DNA of 64,000 bases from NCBI GenBank assembly GCA_051814705.1, contig JBPWQW010000001.1:1-64000 (forward strand), read 5' to 3'. The notes under the pieces are model-generated. The model did no database searches, was not told where the DNA came from, and saw only the letters and a list, made by a program, of their open reading frames with translations. The DNA is from Geojedonia sp051814705 (GTDB lineage Bacteria; Bacteroidota; Bacteroidia; Flavobacteriales; Flavobacteriaceae). Of the stretch, positions 53,562-60,975 are shown piece by piece (position 1 is the stretch's first letter; every line of letters begins with the position of its first letter). Made by a program: the position numbers and the translations under genes.

Positions 53562-54350
53562 ATGCAAACCGAAAAGGTCATAAATCACATTGTAAATTGG
53601 TTAAAGGACTATGCCATAAACGCAAAAGTAAATGGTTTTGTTATTGGAATATCAGGCGGAATCGATTCTGCCGTAACCTCAACCTTATGTGCAAAAACCG
53701 GATTGGATGTACTTTGTGTGGACATGCCTATCCATCAGGCCAAAAACCAAGTTACCAGAGCATTGCATCACATGGATTGGCTTCAATCTAATTTCAAAAA
53801 GGTTAAGACAACACAAGTCAATCTCACACCAGTTTTTGATAGTTTGATAGCCGTATTGCCAACCGTAGAAGTTGAAGAAAAACGATTTATGTCTTTGGCA
53901 AATACAAGGGCGAGATTGCGAATGACTACACTCTATTACTTCGCGGCATTAGAGAAGTATTTGGTGGCTGGAACTGGAAATAAAGTTGAAGACTTTGGCG
54001 TTGGTTTTTATACAAAATATGGAGACGGCGGAGTGGATTTAAGCCCTATTGCCAATTTACTAAAATCCGAAGTTTATGAAATTGCCAACTTTTTAGGTAT
54101 TAATCAAGACATCATAGATGCTCCACCAACTGATGGCCTTTGGGGAGACGATAGAACCGATGAAGATCAAATAGGGGCCTCTTATCCAGAACTGGAATGG
54201 GCTATGCAAATGAAAGATGAAGGTAAAAATGTAAATGATTTTAAAGGAAGGCAACTCGAAGTCTTTACCATCTATTTGAATTATAATAAAGCCAATATGC
54301 ATAAAATGCTTCCAATACCCGTTTGCGCAATCCCTGAATCCTTTAAATAA
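53562..54350 (+). CDS. nadE: Ammonia-dependent NAD+ synthetase
   Basis: From ATG 53562 (MQTEKVINHIV) the protein has 262 residues; the upstream TTG at 53517 precedes the -7 box. It amidates deamido-NAD with ammonia: the ATP pyrophosphatase loop is GISGGIDSAVTS and the NaAD-binding part GTGNKVEDFGVGFYTKYGDGGVDLSPI. No glutaminase domain is present. Its location by gldB matches flavobacterial gene order. Confidence 0.95.
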   Translation: MQTEKVINHIVNWLKDYAINAKVNGFVIGISGGIDSAVTSTLCAKTGLDVLCVDMPIHQAKNQVTRALHHMDWLQSNFKKVKTTQVNLTPVFDSLIAVLPTVEVEEKRFMSLANTRARLRMTTLYYFAALEKYLVAGTGNKVEDFGVGFYTKYGDGGVDLSPIANLLKSEVYEIANFLGINQDIIDAPPTDGLWGDDRTDEDQIGASYPELEWAMQMKDEGKNVNDFKGRQLEVFTIYLNYNKANMHKMLPIPVCAIPESFK

Positions 54351-54472
54351 TATTTAACGAATTAATAGACAGAATGTTAAAGTTGTCCTTTTTTTTAGTA
54401 ATTTTAATGTCTAATCCCTCCGTCTTTAGATAATAATCTGCTTAAGTTTATAATTCAATCAAAAACGACGCT

Positions 54473-55102
54473 ATGATTAAAGTACTTGTTGTAGATAATC
54501 ATCCCATAGTTAGAACTGGACTTAAATTGTTTTTTGAATCCTCTCCTGATATTACAGTAGTTGGCACATTAACAAGTGGGATCGAGATTTTCGAATTTGT
54601 AAGACGATTTCCTGTTGATGTCATTATATCTGAAATCGATTTACCTGAACTTAATGGTATTACAGCCTTACGTGCCATAAAAAAAGAACACCAACATCTT
54701 AAGGTGATCATGTTTAGTCATCATCCAGAATCCATTTACGCCATCAGCACCTTAAAGGCTGGAGCTTCTGGTTATGTTTCCAAAACAGTACCTGTGGAAA
54801 CTATAAAAGAAGCCGTTTATAAAGTGTATAATGGAGGTACTTATTTAAGTGACGAGATGAACAAAGGCATTTCTTTTGATGATTCCAGAAAGGCAACCAG
54901 CAGACTCTACAAACGCCTATCTACAAGAGAAGTGGAAGTTTTAAAATTATTGTCGACAGGTAAGAAAAATAAAGAAATTGCTATAGAGTTGGAAATTAAC
55001 GAAAAAACAGTGAGTACCTATAAAGCACGGTTATATCGAAAATTAAATGTCACCAATTTGGTTGATCTCATCCACCAATCCAAACATATGGAATTGACCT
55101 AG
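54473..55102 (+). CDS. Atypical NarL/FixJ-type response regulator
   Basis: The 209-residue protein has a receiver domain (1-120) and a LuxR-type helix-turn-helix (about 145-205: LSTREVEVLKLLSTGKKNKEIAIELEINEKTVSTYKARLYRKL). The position of the phospho-acceptor Asp is E54 (DVIISEIDLPELNG). D8 and K104 are in place (VVDNHP, GYVSKTVP). Asp-to-Glu here often mimics the phosphorylated state, so it may be active without a kinase; no kinase gene is adjacent. Its stop overlaps that of dnaG by 4 bp. Confidence 0.9.
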   Translation: MIKVLVVDNHPIVRTGLKLFFESSPDITVVGTLTSGIEIFEFVRRFPVDVIISEIDLPELNGITALRAIKKEHQHLKVIMFSHHPESIYAISTLKAGASGYVSKTVPVETIKEAVYKVYNGGTYLSDEMNKGISFDDSRKATSRLYKRLSTREVEVLKLLSTGKKNKEIAIELEINEKTVSTYKARLYRKLNVTNLVDLIHQSKHMELT

Positions 55103-57093
55103 ATTTTTGTACCCACAACTTTTCCTAGTTTTCTGGACAATAGCATTTTTAATCCCAAATAATCTTTAACATCTTCCAATATGGCTTTAGAATTGTGTTT
55201 TTCCATTAAAGTTTCTTGTTGGTATTCAGCCACTTTTTTATCAATCAAATAACAGCGCAAACTCAAAATGGTTTGACTGACCAATTGGGCAATGGTTTCG
55301 GTCTTTTCTTTTGGAATGATTTGTTTTCGCTCCCAATCATCAAGGCTATAGCGCTCATCTTCCATCAAAATAGTAGTGACCTCACTAGCCATTTCCTGAT
55401 CTAGTTTATTTATAAAATCCCCCATTGCAAATTCCGGTTCTTGATGTAAGGTATCAATTAAGGTATAATACAACGATTTAAATTGCGGATTTGTAAATTG
55501 CATTTCATCTTCTTGAAGATCGAGATAAATCTTCTCAAAAACTCTGGCATTATTTACTACAGGCTCTAGTTTTAAAGTTCCTGTTTTTTCGTCTTCCTTC
55601 AACACTAAATCTTCAAAATCGGCAGATTTACCACCATAAAGCAACAAGATTTCAATGATTTTTCGTTCCAGTTCGTATTGAAGATTGACCTTGTGTTTTG
55701 GCAGCTCAGGTTTTAGAACCTCAAATGCCTTCTGTTCGGTTTTAAATTTTGTATTGGCATCCTGAAACTCCTTTTTATTGATCTGCGCCAAAGTGCTAAA
55801 CAACACACTTTCACTAATATCCATGATTCTGGAACACTCCTGAATATAGATTTCTTTTTTAATCTGATCCGGAATTTTAGAAATACTATTCACAATATCC
55901 CTGATGGTTTCCGCTTTTTTAATAGGATCATTTTTCGCTTCTTGGATTAAAAGCGATGCTTTAAACTGAATGAAATCTTTGGCGTTTTCTTCAAGGAACT
56001 GGGTAAGTTCTTCAAGTGTATTTTGTCGGGCAAAACTATCGGGGTCTTCACCTGGAGGAAAGCTGCACACTTTGACATTCATGCCTTGCTCAAGAATTAA
56101 ATCAATTCCTCTAATAGAGGCTCTAATTCCCGCAGCATCACCGTCAAATAGTACCGTGATGTTTTTGGTCAATCTATTAATGAGCCTAATTTGTTCAGGG
56201 GTCAAGGCTGTTCCTGAAGACGCTACCACATTTTTAATCCCTTTTTGATGAAACTGAATCACATCGGTATAGCCTTCAACCAAATAGCAATTGTCTTCCT
56301 TCGCAATAGTTTGTTTGGCATGAAACAGGCCATACAATACCTTGCTTTTATGATAGACTTCACTCTCAGGGGAGTTTAAATATTTAGCGGCTTTTTTGTC
56401 TGCCCCCAAAATTCGGCCTCCAAAGCCCAAAACACGTCCGCTCATGCTGTGAATTGGAAACATCACACGCCCTTTAAAACGATCGAAACGCTTGCCTTGT
56501 GCTGAGCCTGTCGAAGTATCTTCCTTAACGATGGTGAGCCCTGTTTTTTCAAGAAAATCTATAAGATATCCCTGTTTTAAGGCTTCTTCTGTAAAGGCGT
56601 CCCAGTTATCTAAAGAATACCCTAAATTGAATCTTTTTATAGTCTCATTAGTAAAGCCTCGTTCTTTAAAATAGCTCAATCCAATGGCCTGACCTGGGTC
56701 TGTTTTAAATAGTATATTTTGAAAATAGGTACTGGCAAACTCATTGACTAAATACAGGCTTTCACGCTCATCGGCCTCTTCCTTTTGCTCATTAGTCTGT
56801 TCGGTTTCCTCAATTTCAATATTGTATTTTTTAGCCAAGTATTTTATAGCTTCAGGGTAGGTAAAATGTTCGTGTTCCATTAAAAACGTCACGGCATTAC
56901 CACCTTTACCACTTGAAAAATCCTTCCAAATTTGTTTTACAGGAGACACCATAAAACTAGGTGTACGCTCGTCGCTAAATGGACTTAAACCTTTGAAATT
57001 GCTTCCCGATTTTTTGAGCTGAACAAAATCGCCAATGACCTCCTCAACGCGGGCGGTTTCAAACACTTGTTCTATGGTGGATTTTGATATCAA
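55099..57093 (-). CDS. dnaG: DNA primase lacking zinc ligands
   Basis: The 664-residue enzyme makes RNA primers at the fork. It has the N-terminal zinc-finger fold but S37, S40, D58 and S61 stand at the four Cys/His positions. The catalytic core is normal (EGYTDVIQFH, LFDGDAAGIRASIRG), and a C-terminal DnaB-binding domain follows. The start is TTG (MISKSTIEQVFETARVEEVIGDFV). Residues 192-199 (DTSTGSAQ) are an in-frame repeat insertion. Confidence 0.95.
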   Translation of the reverse strand: MISKSTIEQVFETARVEEVIGDFVQLKKSGSNFKGLSPFSDERTPSFMVSPVKQIWKDFSSGKGGNAVTFLMEHEHFTYPEAIKYLAKKYNIEIEETEQTNEQKEEADERESLYLVNEFASTYFQNILFKTDPGQAIGLSYFKERGFTNETIKRFNLGYSLDNWDAFTEEALKQGYLIDFLEKTGLTIVKEDTSTGSAQGKRFDRFKGRVMFPIHSMSGRVLGFGGRILGADKKAAKYLNSPESEVYHKSKVLYGLFHAKQTIAKEDNCYLVEGYTDVIQFHQKGIKNVVASSGTALTPEQIRLINRLTKNITVLFDGDAAGIRASIRGIDLILEQGMNVKVCSFPPGEDPDSFARQNTLEELTQFLEENAKDFIQFKASLLIQEAKNDPIKKAETIRDIVNSISKIPDQIKKEIYIQECSRIMDISESVLFSTLAQINKKEFQDANTKFKTEQKAFEVLKPELPKHKVNLQYELERKIIEILLLYGGKSADFEDLVLKEDEKTGTLKLEPVVNNARVFEKIYLDLQEDEMQFTNPQFKSLYYTLIDTLHQEPEFAMGDFINKLDQEMASEVTTILMEDERYSLDDWERKQIIPKEKTETIAQLVSQTILSLRCYLIDKKVAEYQQETLMEKHNSKAILEDVKDYLGLKMLLSRKLGKVVGTKI
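56496..56520. repeat. REP-like sequence inside dnaG
   Basis: The minus strand reads GATACTTCGACAGGCTCAGC then ACAAG, coding DTSTGSAQG in frame. CTTCGACAGGCTCAGCACAAG is of a type I know as a common dispersed repeat in Flavobacteriia. It lies between the N-terminal domain and the core, where other DnaG proteins are shorter. Confidence 0.6.
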
Positions 57094-57105
57094 ATTCTAT
57101 CTGTC

Positions 57106-57286
57106 ATTTCTGTAAAAACAGGAATCTTTAAATTGGAACTAAAATACAAAATGATTCCTGCCTACTCAGGAATGACTAGGTAAAAATACTATAAACTAAC
57201 CTAAGTAAAAATTTAAAGAAACCCTAAGTTTTGACTTTTTCAAAAAAATAGCCGAACTTCATTCCTGCCTATCGGCAAACAGGTAA
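57106..57286. repeat. Cluster of three REP-like palindromes
   Basis: The 298-bp gap upstream of dnaG has ATTTCTGT-AAAA-ACAGGAAT (57106-57125), ATTCCTG-CCTACT-CAGGAAT (57154-57173), and a third based on CCTGCC-TATC-GGC...CAGG (57261-57286). Nothing coding is seen. Confidence 0.6.
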
Positions 57287-57337
57287 CTAGTGATATAATC
57301 AATTAAAAATGCCCATATCGTTGACATTAAACGAAAA

Positions 57338-57369
57338 AAAAACTCCAACTAAAATTTGCTGGAGTTTTT
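57338..57369 (-). terminator. Rho-independent terminator of the sigma/OMP operon
   Basis: Arms AAAAACTCCA and TGGAGTTTTT with a 12-nt loop; on the minus strand a long T-run follows. It lies 23 bp after the stop of the outer-membrane protein gene. Confidence 0.8.
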
Positions 57370-57391
57370 ATAATGGTTGGTCAGTAGTATT

Positions 57392-58468
57392 CTAATCCAA
57401 GTCAAAACGTATACCTAAAGAGATATTGTTTTGGTCGAAGGTTTGGTTTTTAAACATGGGGTTTAGATCGTATTTTACATACAAACTCACATCGTCTATC
57501 CCTACATAACCACTTAACCCGTATACAAAGTCTGAGGTGTTGTAATTAAGTCGTATTTTTTGTTTGACACGGTCACCATCTTCTTTAAAACGCAATTTTT
57601 GTAAGGTGCCAATATTAAATCCGGCATAGCCACCAATACCAATTTTAAATCGTTTGTACGTTGAATATCTAAAATAGGTGTCCCGTTCTATTTTTTTGGA
57701 GGGGCCAAATTCAAAGTGTACCGGAAATACCAAATTGGTGACCCTAAATTCGGATTCCAATAAGTCGCTTGGAAAATTTTCGAGTGTGGTGACGTTTCCA
57801 TTTTGAACAAAATATTGATCATGCTTAGGTGACAATTTGTTCCATTGAAACGAGAAGCCATATTGAAAGCGTATTGCGTTGGAATTTTCAAGAACTCTCG
57901 TTTTCCAGGCCCAACCCAACTCTACAAATCCCGAACCCAACGTTTGATACGAGTCGCCTATGGATTCACCATCAATAATGGTGTTGTTGATACCAATGGC
58001 AAACACAAAATCGTTGGTGGAACGTTTGTCATATTTGCGATATTTATTTCGGTTTCTAATTCTAAAACCCCTAAAACCGTCATCATCACTTCCAAAACCA
58101 ACCCCAAAATATCCTGAATTATCCTTGTCCTCGCTAGAATAACCCTCGGCATTTCGTTTTAAGAGTTCAATTCTGTTGTCGATGATGACCAAACGGTTTT
58201 CGATGTTCAGTGCACGTTTTTGGGCCGCTACCTGTTTTAATGTTTCAGCTTCTACTGTGGTAATTTCCCCTCGATCGAGACGCTGATTAATCGTTTCGAC
58301 CTCGTTTTTTAAATACTCTCGTTCTTCCTTTTGAATGATCTCTTTGATATCATTTAGAGACTCAATTTTTGTTTGATTGTTCGTTTTTTGATTGGAATCC
58401 TGTGCGTTTAAGTTGCCTACAAATAGGCAAAGCAATCCCAGTACTACAAGTTTTGTAATGGTGTTCAT
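57392..58468 (-). CDS. Outer-membrane beta-barrel protein with coiled-coil N-terminus
   Basis: The 358-residue protein has a signal peptide (1-22, cut after NLNA), a charged helical region (about 35-110, EIIQKEEREYLKNEVETINQRLDRGEITT...), an Asp/Gly-rich linker (GFGSDDDGF), and a C-terminal barrel of about 200 residues ending GIRFDLD. It is the last gene of the operon with the ECF sigma factor and the probable anti-sigma factor. Function is unknown; such proteins are often cell-surface targets of the sigma factor. Confidence 0.65.
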   Translation of the reverse strand: MNTITKLVVLGLLCLFVGNLNAQDSNQKTNNQTKIESLNDIKEIIQKEEREYLKNEVETINQRLDRGEITTVEAETLKQVAAQKRALNIENRLVIIDNRIELLKRNAEGYSSEDKDNSGYFGVGFGSDDDGFRGFRIRNRNKYRKYDKRSTNDFVFAIGINNTIIDGESIGDSYQTLGSGFVELGWAWKTRVLENSNAIRFQYGFSFQWNKLSPKHDQYFVQNGNVTTLENFPSDLLESEFRVTNLVFPVHFEFGPSKKIERDTYFRYSTYKRFKIGIGGYAGFNIGTLQKLRFKEDGDRVKQKIRLNYNTSDFVYGLSGYVGIDDVSLYVKYDLNPMFKNQTFDQNNISLGIRFDLD

Positions 58469-58505
58469 AAGTGTTTGTTTTAATTGATGTTTCTTTTTTT
58501 ATGAG

Positions 58506-58525
58506 ATTCCCATTGTCATGGGAAT
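58506..58525. repeat. REP-like palindrome after the anti-sigma gene
   Basis: ATTCCCAT-TGTC-ATGGGAAT abuts the stop codon of the anti-sigma-like gene. ATGAGATTCC precedes it as at 41859. Confidence 0.55.
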
Positions 58526-59299
58526 TTAGTTATTACGTTCGGCAACTGCAGTTATTACGGTCTCGTAACTACTTTTTAGAGCTTCAAAGACTCTGGATCT
58601 AAACGATTGCTCCAAATCTGCTTCAACGTCTTGAAGCAAGGCATTGGCATCTACCGTTTTGATGTTTTCATTATAAATTCTATGCGTTAAAATGTCTCGC
58701 TCCGCCCGTTTTAAAAGCGAATCAATTTCAGCTTCCGAAACTTCATGGTTTTCAGCTTTGAGTTTATTGATTTCAGCGACGACATCATTCAATTTAGCTT
58801 TTTCAAAATCTACACTATTTACAGGTATTTTGTCTGTTTTTTGAACTTGTCCTTCTTCTTTCACCCCATTTGAAGCCACCGTTTCTTTTAATGCCTCTGA
58901 AACTGAATTGAAATTGGGTATGGCTTTCTTTATTTCAGCCTTAGGTTTAACTTTATCAGCAGATTTCGATTCAGGTTTGGGATTGTCAATGGTTTCTTTT
59001 GCTAAGGGTTCAACGTCTTCTATAGCTACGGTGTTTTCATTTACGTCAGTTTTATTTGGTGCATCTACAATAACAGGAATTATGGTTTTGGATTCTGATT
59101 TCTCAAAAACAAGTGTAGTTACCAGAATAATTCCCACAATACTTGCGGCAATACCAAGCCACCAATAGGTCCTCTGATTTTGTTTTTTGTCTTGATGATT
59201 TAAACGATTTTCTAAAACATCCCAAGCTTCGGTTGAAGGTTGTATCGTTCTTTTTTCAAGCTTTTCCCTTAAGTGCTCTTCAAATTTAATTGGTGCCAT
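58526..59299 (-). CDS. Probable anti-sigma factor
   Basis: The 257-residue protein has a short cytoplasmic N-terminus (APIKFEEHLREKLEKRTIQPSTEAWDVLENRL), one membrane helix (about 44-62, WWLGIAASIVGIILVTTLV), and a long charged helical periplasmic part. The N-terminal segment and gene order right after an ECF sigma factor (14-bp overlap) are typical of anti-sigma proteins in Bacteroidota. No zinc motif is seen. Confidence 0.7.
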   Translation of the reverse strand: MAPIKFEEHLREKLEKRTIQPSTEAWDVLENRLNHQDKKQNQRTYWWLGIAASIVGIILVTTLVFEKSESKTIIPVIVDAPNKTDVNENTVAIEDVEPLAKETIDNPKPESKSADKVKPKAEIKKAIPNFNSVSEALKETVASNGVKEEGQVQKTDKIPVNSVDFEKAKLNDVVAEINKLKAENHEVSEAEIDSLLKRAERDILTHRIYNENIKTVDANALLQDVEADLEQSFRSRVFEALKSSYETVITAVAERNN

Positions 59300-59861
59300 A
59301 GCTCGTTGTATTTTGTTCTTTAATTTTTTGTTGTAACAATTGTCTTGCCTTAAACAACTGCGATTTTGAGGTACCTTCAGATATATTTAGTTCTTTTGCT
59401 ATTTCAATATGCTTATATCCTTCAATGGCATACATCACAAATACCATTTTATAGCCTTCGGGCAATTCATCAATCAATTGCTGAATTTCGTTAACTTCAA
59501 GATCAATTTCGATGGCATTGGAAAAACTATTAAAGGTTTCGACTTCTTCAATTGAAAATTCAATTGGTTTTTGCTGCCTTAAAAATGAAATAGATTCCCT
59601 TACCATAATCTTTCGCAACCAACCTTCAAAACTGCCTTCATTTTTAAAACTGTTCAAATGGGTAAATGCTTTGAAAAATCCGTTAAGCATGACCTCTTCT
59701 GCTTTTTGAACATCCTTCACATAATATCTGCACACACTTAACATTTTTGAGGCATGCACTTCATACAAGGTATGCTGAGCTTGGCGATTGTTTTTCGCCG
59801 CCCTATGGATTAGTTCAGTGTTATTATGATAAAGCTGTACGACTTTCAAGTTAGTTTTCAT
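59286..59861 (-). CDS. ECF-type RNA polymerase sigma factor
   Basis: The 191-residue protein has sigma region 2 (LYEVHASKMLSVCRYYVKDVQKAEEVMLNGFFKAFTHL) and region 4 (IDELPEGYKMVFVMYAIEGYKHIEIAKELNISEGTSKSQLFKARQLL). It probably transcribes its own operon with the anti-sigma and outer-membrane genes, responding to envelope stress or another surface signal. Confidence 0.9.
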   Translation of the reverse strand: MKTNLKVVQLYHNNTELIHRAAKNNRQAQHTLYEVHASKMLSVCRYYVKDVQKAEEVMLNGFFKAFTHLNSFKNEGSFEGWLRKIMVRESISFLRQQKPIEFSIEEVETFNSFSNAIEIDLEVNEIQQLIDELPEGYKMVFVMYAIEGYKHIEIAKELNISEGTSKSQLFKARQLLQQKIKEQNTTSYGTN

Positions 59862-59921
59862 TAGGCCTACTATTTATAAAGACGACAAAGTTGTGCAAAA
59901 GGTTGCCTGAAGAGGAAAAAA

Positions 59922-60899
59922 TTATTTTTTTCTATCAATTACATAGTTTACCATAAGAGTGAGTGAGTTTTTGAATTCCGATTCAGGATATTGATTGAGT
60001 AGTAGTAATGCCTCCTGTTGAAATTGTTTCATTTTGTCAACGGCATATTCCAAACCACCATGCTGCTTTACAAAAACAATAACTTCCTTAACCCGGCTTT
60101 TATCTTTATTATGATTTTTAACCGAATTGATTAGCCAAGACTTTTCTTTTTTGGAACACGTATTAAGCACGTAGATAAGGGGCAAAGTCATTTTTTGTTC
60201 CTTAATGTCTATTCCTGTGGGCTTGCCAATTTGTTCTTCACCGTAATCGAATAAATCATCTTTGATCTGAAATGCCATACCGATCAGTTCTCCAAACTTT
60301 CGCAGGGTTTCCACATCATTTGAATTTGGTTTTACCGAGGCCGCTCCAAGACTACAACATGCTGCTATTAGGGTTGCCGTTTTTTGACGAATGATTTCAT
60401 AATAAATAGCCTCTGTAATATCCAGTTGACGCGCTTTTTCAATTTGAAGTAATTCGCCTTCACTCATTTCGCGTACCGCAACTGAAATGATTTTCAACAA
60501 ATCAAAATCGTTGTTATCAATAGAAAGTAACAGACCTTTTGAGAGTAAATAATCGCCTATAAGTACTGCAATTTTATTCTTCCAAAGGGCATTTATAGAA
60601 AAGAAACCACGGCGTCGGTTACTGTCATCTACGACATCGTCATGCACCAATGTAGCGGTATGGATGAGTTCAATAACCGAGGCGCCTCTATACGTGCGCT
60701 CACTAACCTCGCCATTATTGATCATTTTTGCTACCAAAAACACAAACATGGGGCGCATTTGTTTTCCCTTTCGGTTGACAATATAATGTGTGATCCGATT
60801 AAGTAAGGCCACTTTACTGGACATAGAGAGCAGGAACTTTTGTTCAAAAAGTTCCATTTCATAAGCAATGGGCTGTTTTATTTGCTCGACTATTTTCAA
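59922..60899 (-). CDS. Polyprenyl (octaprenyl-type) diphosphate synthase
   Basis: The 325-residue trans-prenyltransferase condenses isopentenyl units for the quinone side chain. It has the first Asp-rich motif in LIHTATLVHDDVVDDSNRRRG and the second in QIKDDLFDYG. Chain length cannot be set from sequence; it is probably the menaquinone tail enzyme. It has a full promoter just upstream. Confidence 0.92.
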   Translation of the reverse strand: MKIVEQIKQPIAYEMELFEQKFLLSMSSKVALLNRITHYIVNRKGKQMRPMFVFLVAKMINNGEVSERTYRGASVIELIHTATLVHDDVVDDSNRRRGFFSINALWKNKIAVLIGDYLLSKGLLLSIDNNDFDLLKIISVAVREMSEGELLQIEKARQLDITEAIYYEIIRQKTATLIAACCSLGAASVKPNSNDVETLRKFGELIGMAFQIKDDLFDYGEEQIGKPTGIDIKEQKMTLPLIYVLNTCSKKEKSWLINSVKNHNKDKSRVKEVIVFVKQHGGLEYAVDKMKQFQQEALLLLNQYPESEFKNSLTLMVNYVIDRKK

Positions 60900-60927
60900 C
60901 TTTGAATTTAAAAGAAAGTTATTTTAG

Positions 60928-60956
60928 CAAACCTACTAAAATTGTGTCATATACAA
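60928..60956 (-). promoter_or_regulatory. Promoter of the polyprenyl synthase gene
   Basis: The minus strand has a -33 TTG (60956-60954), an 18-nt spacer, and the -7 TAGGTTTG (60935-60928), 28 nt upstream of the ATG. Both elements fit the Bacteroidetes consensus. Confidence 0.6.
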
Positions 60957-60975
60957 TTTCGAAAGTGTTTTAAGT

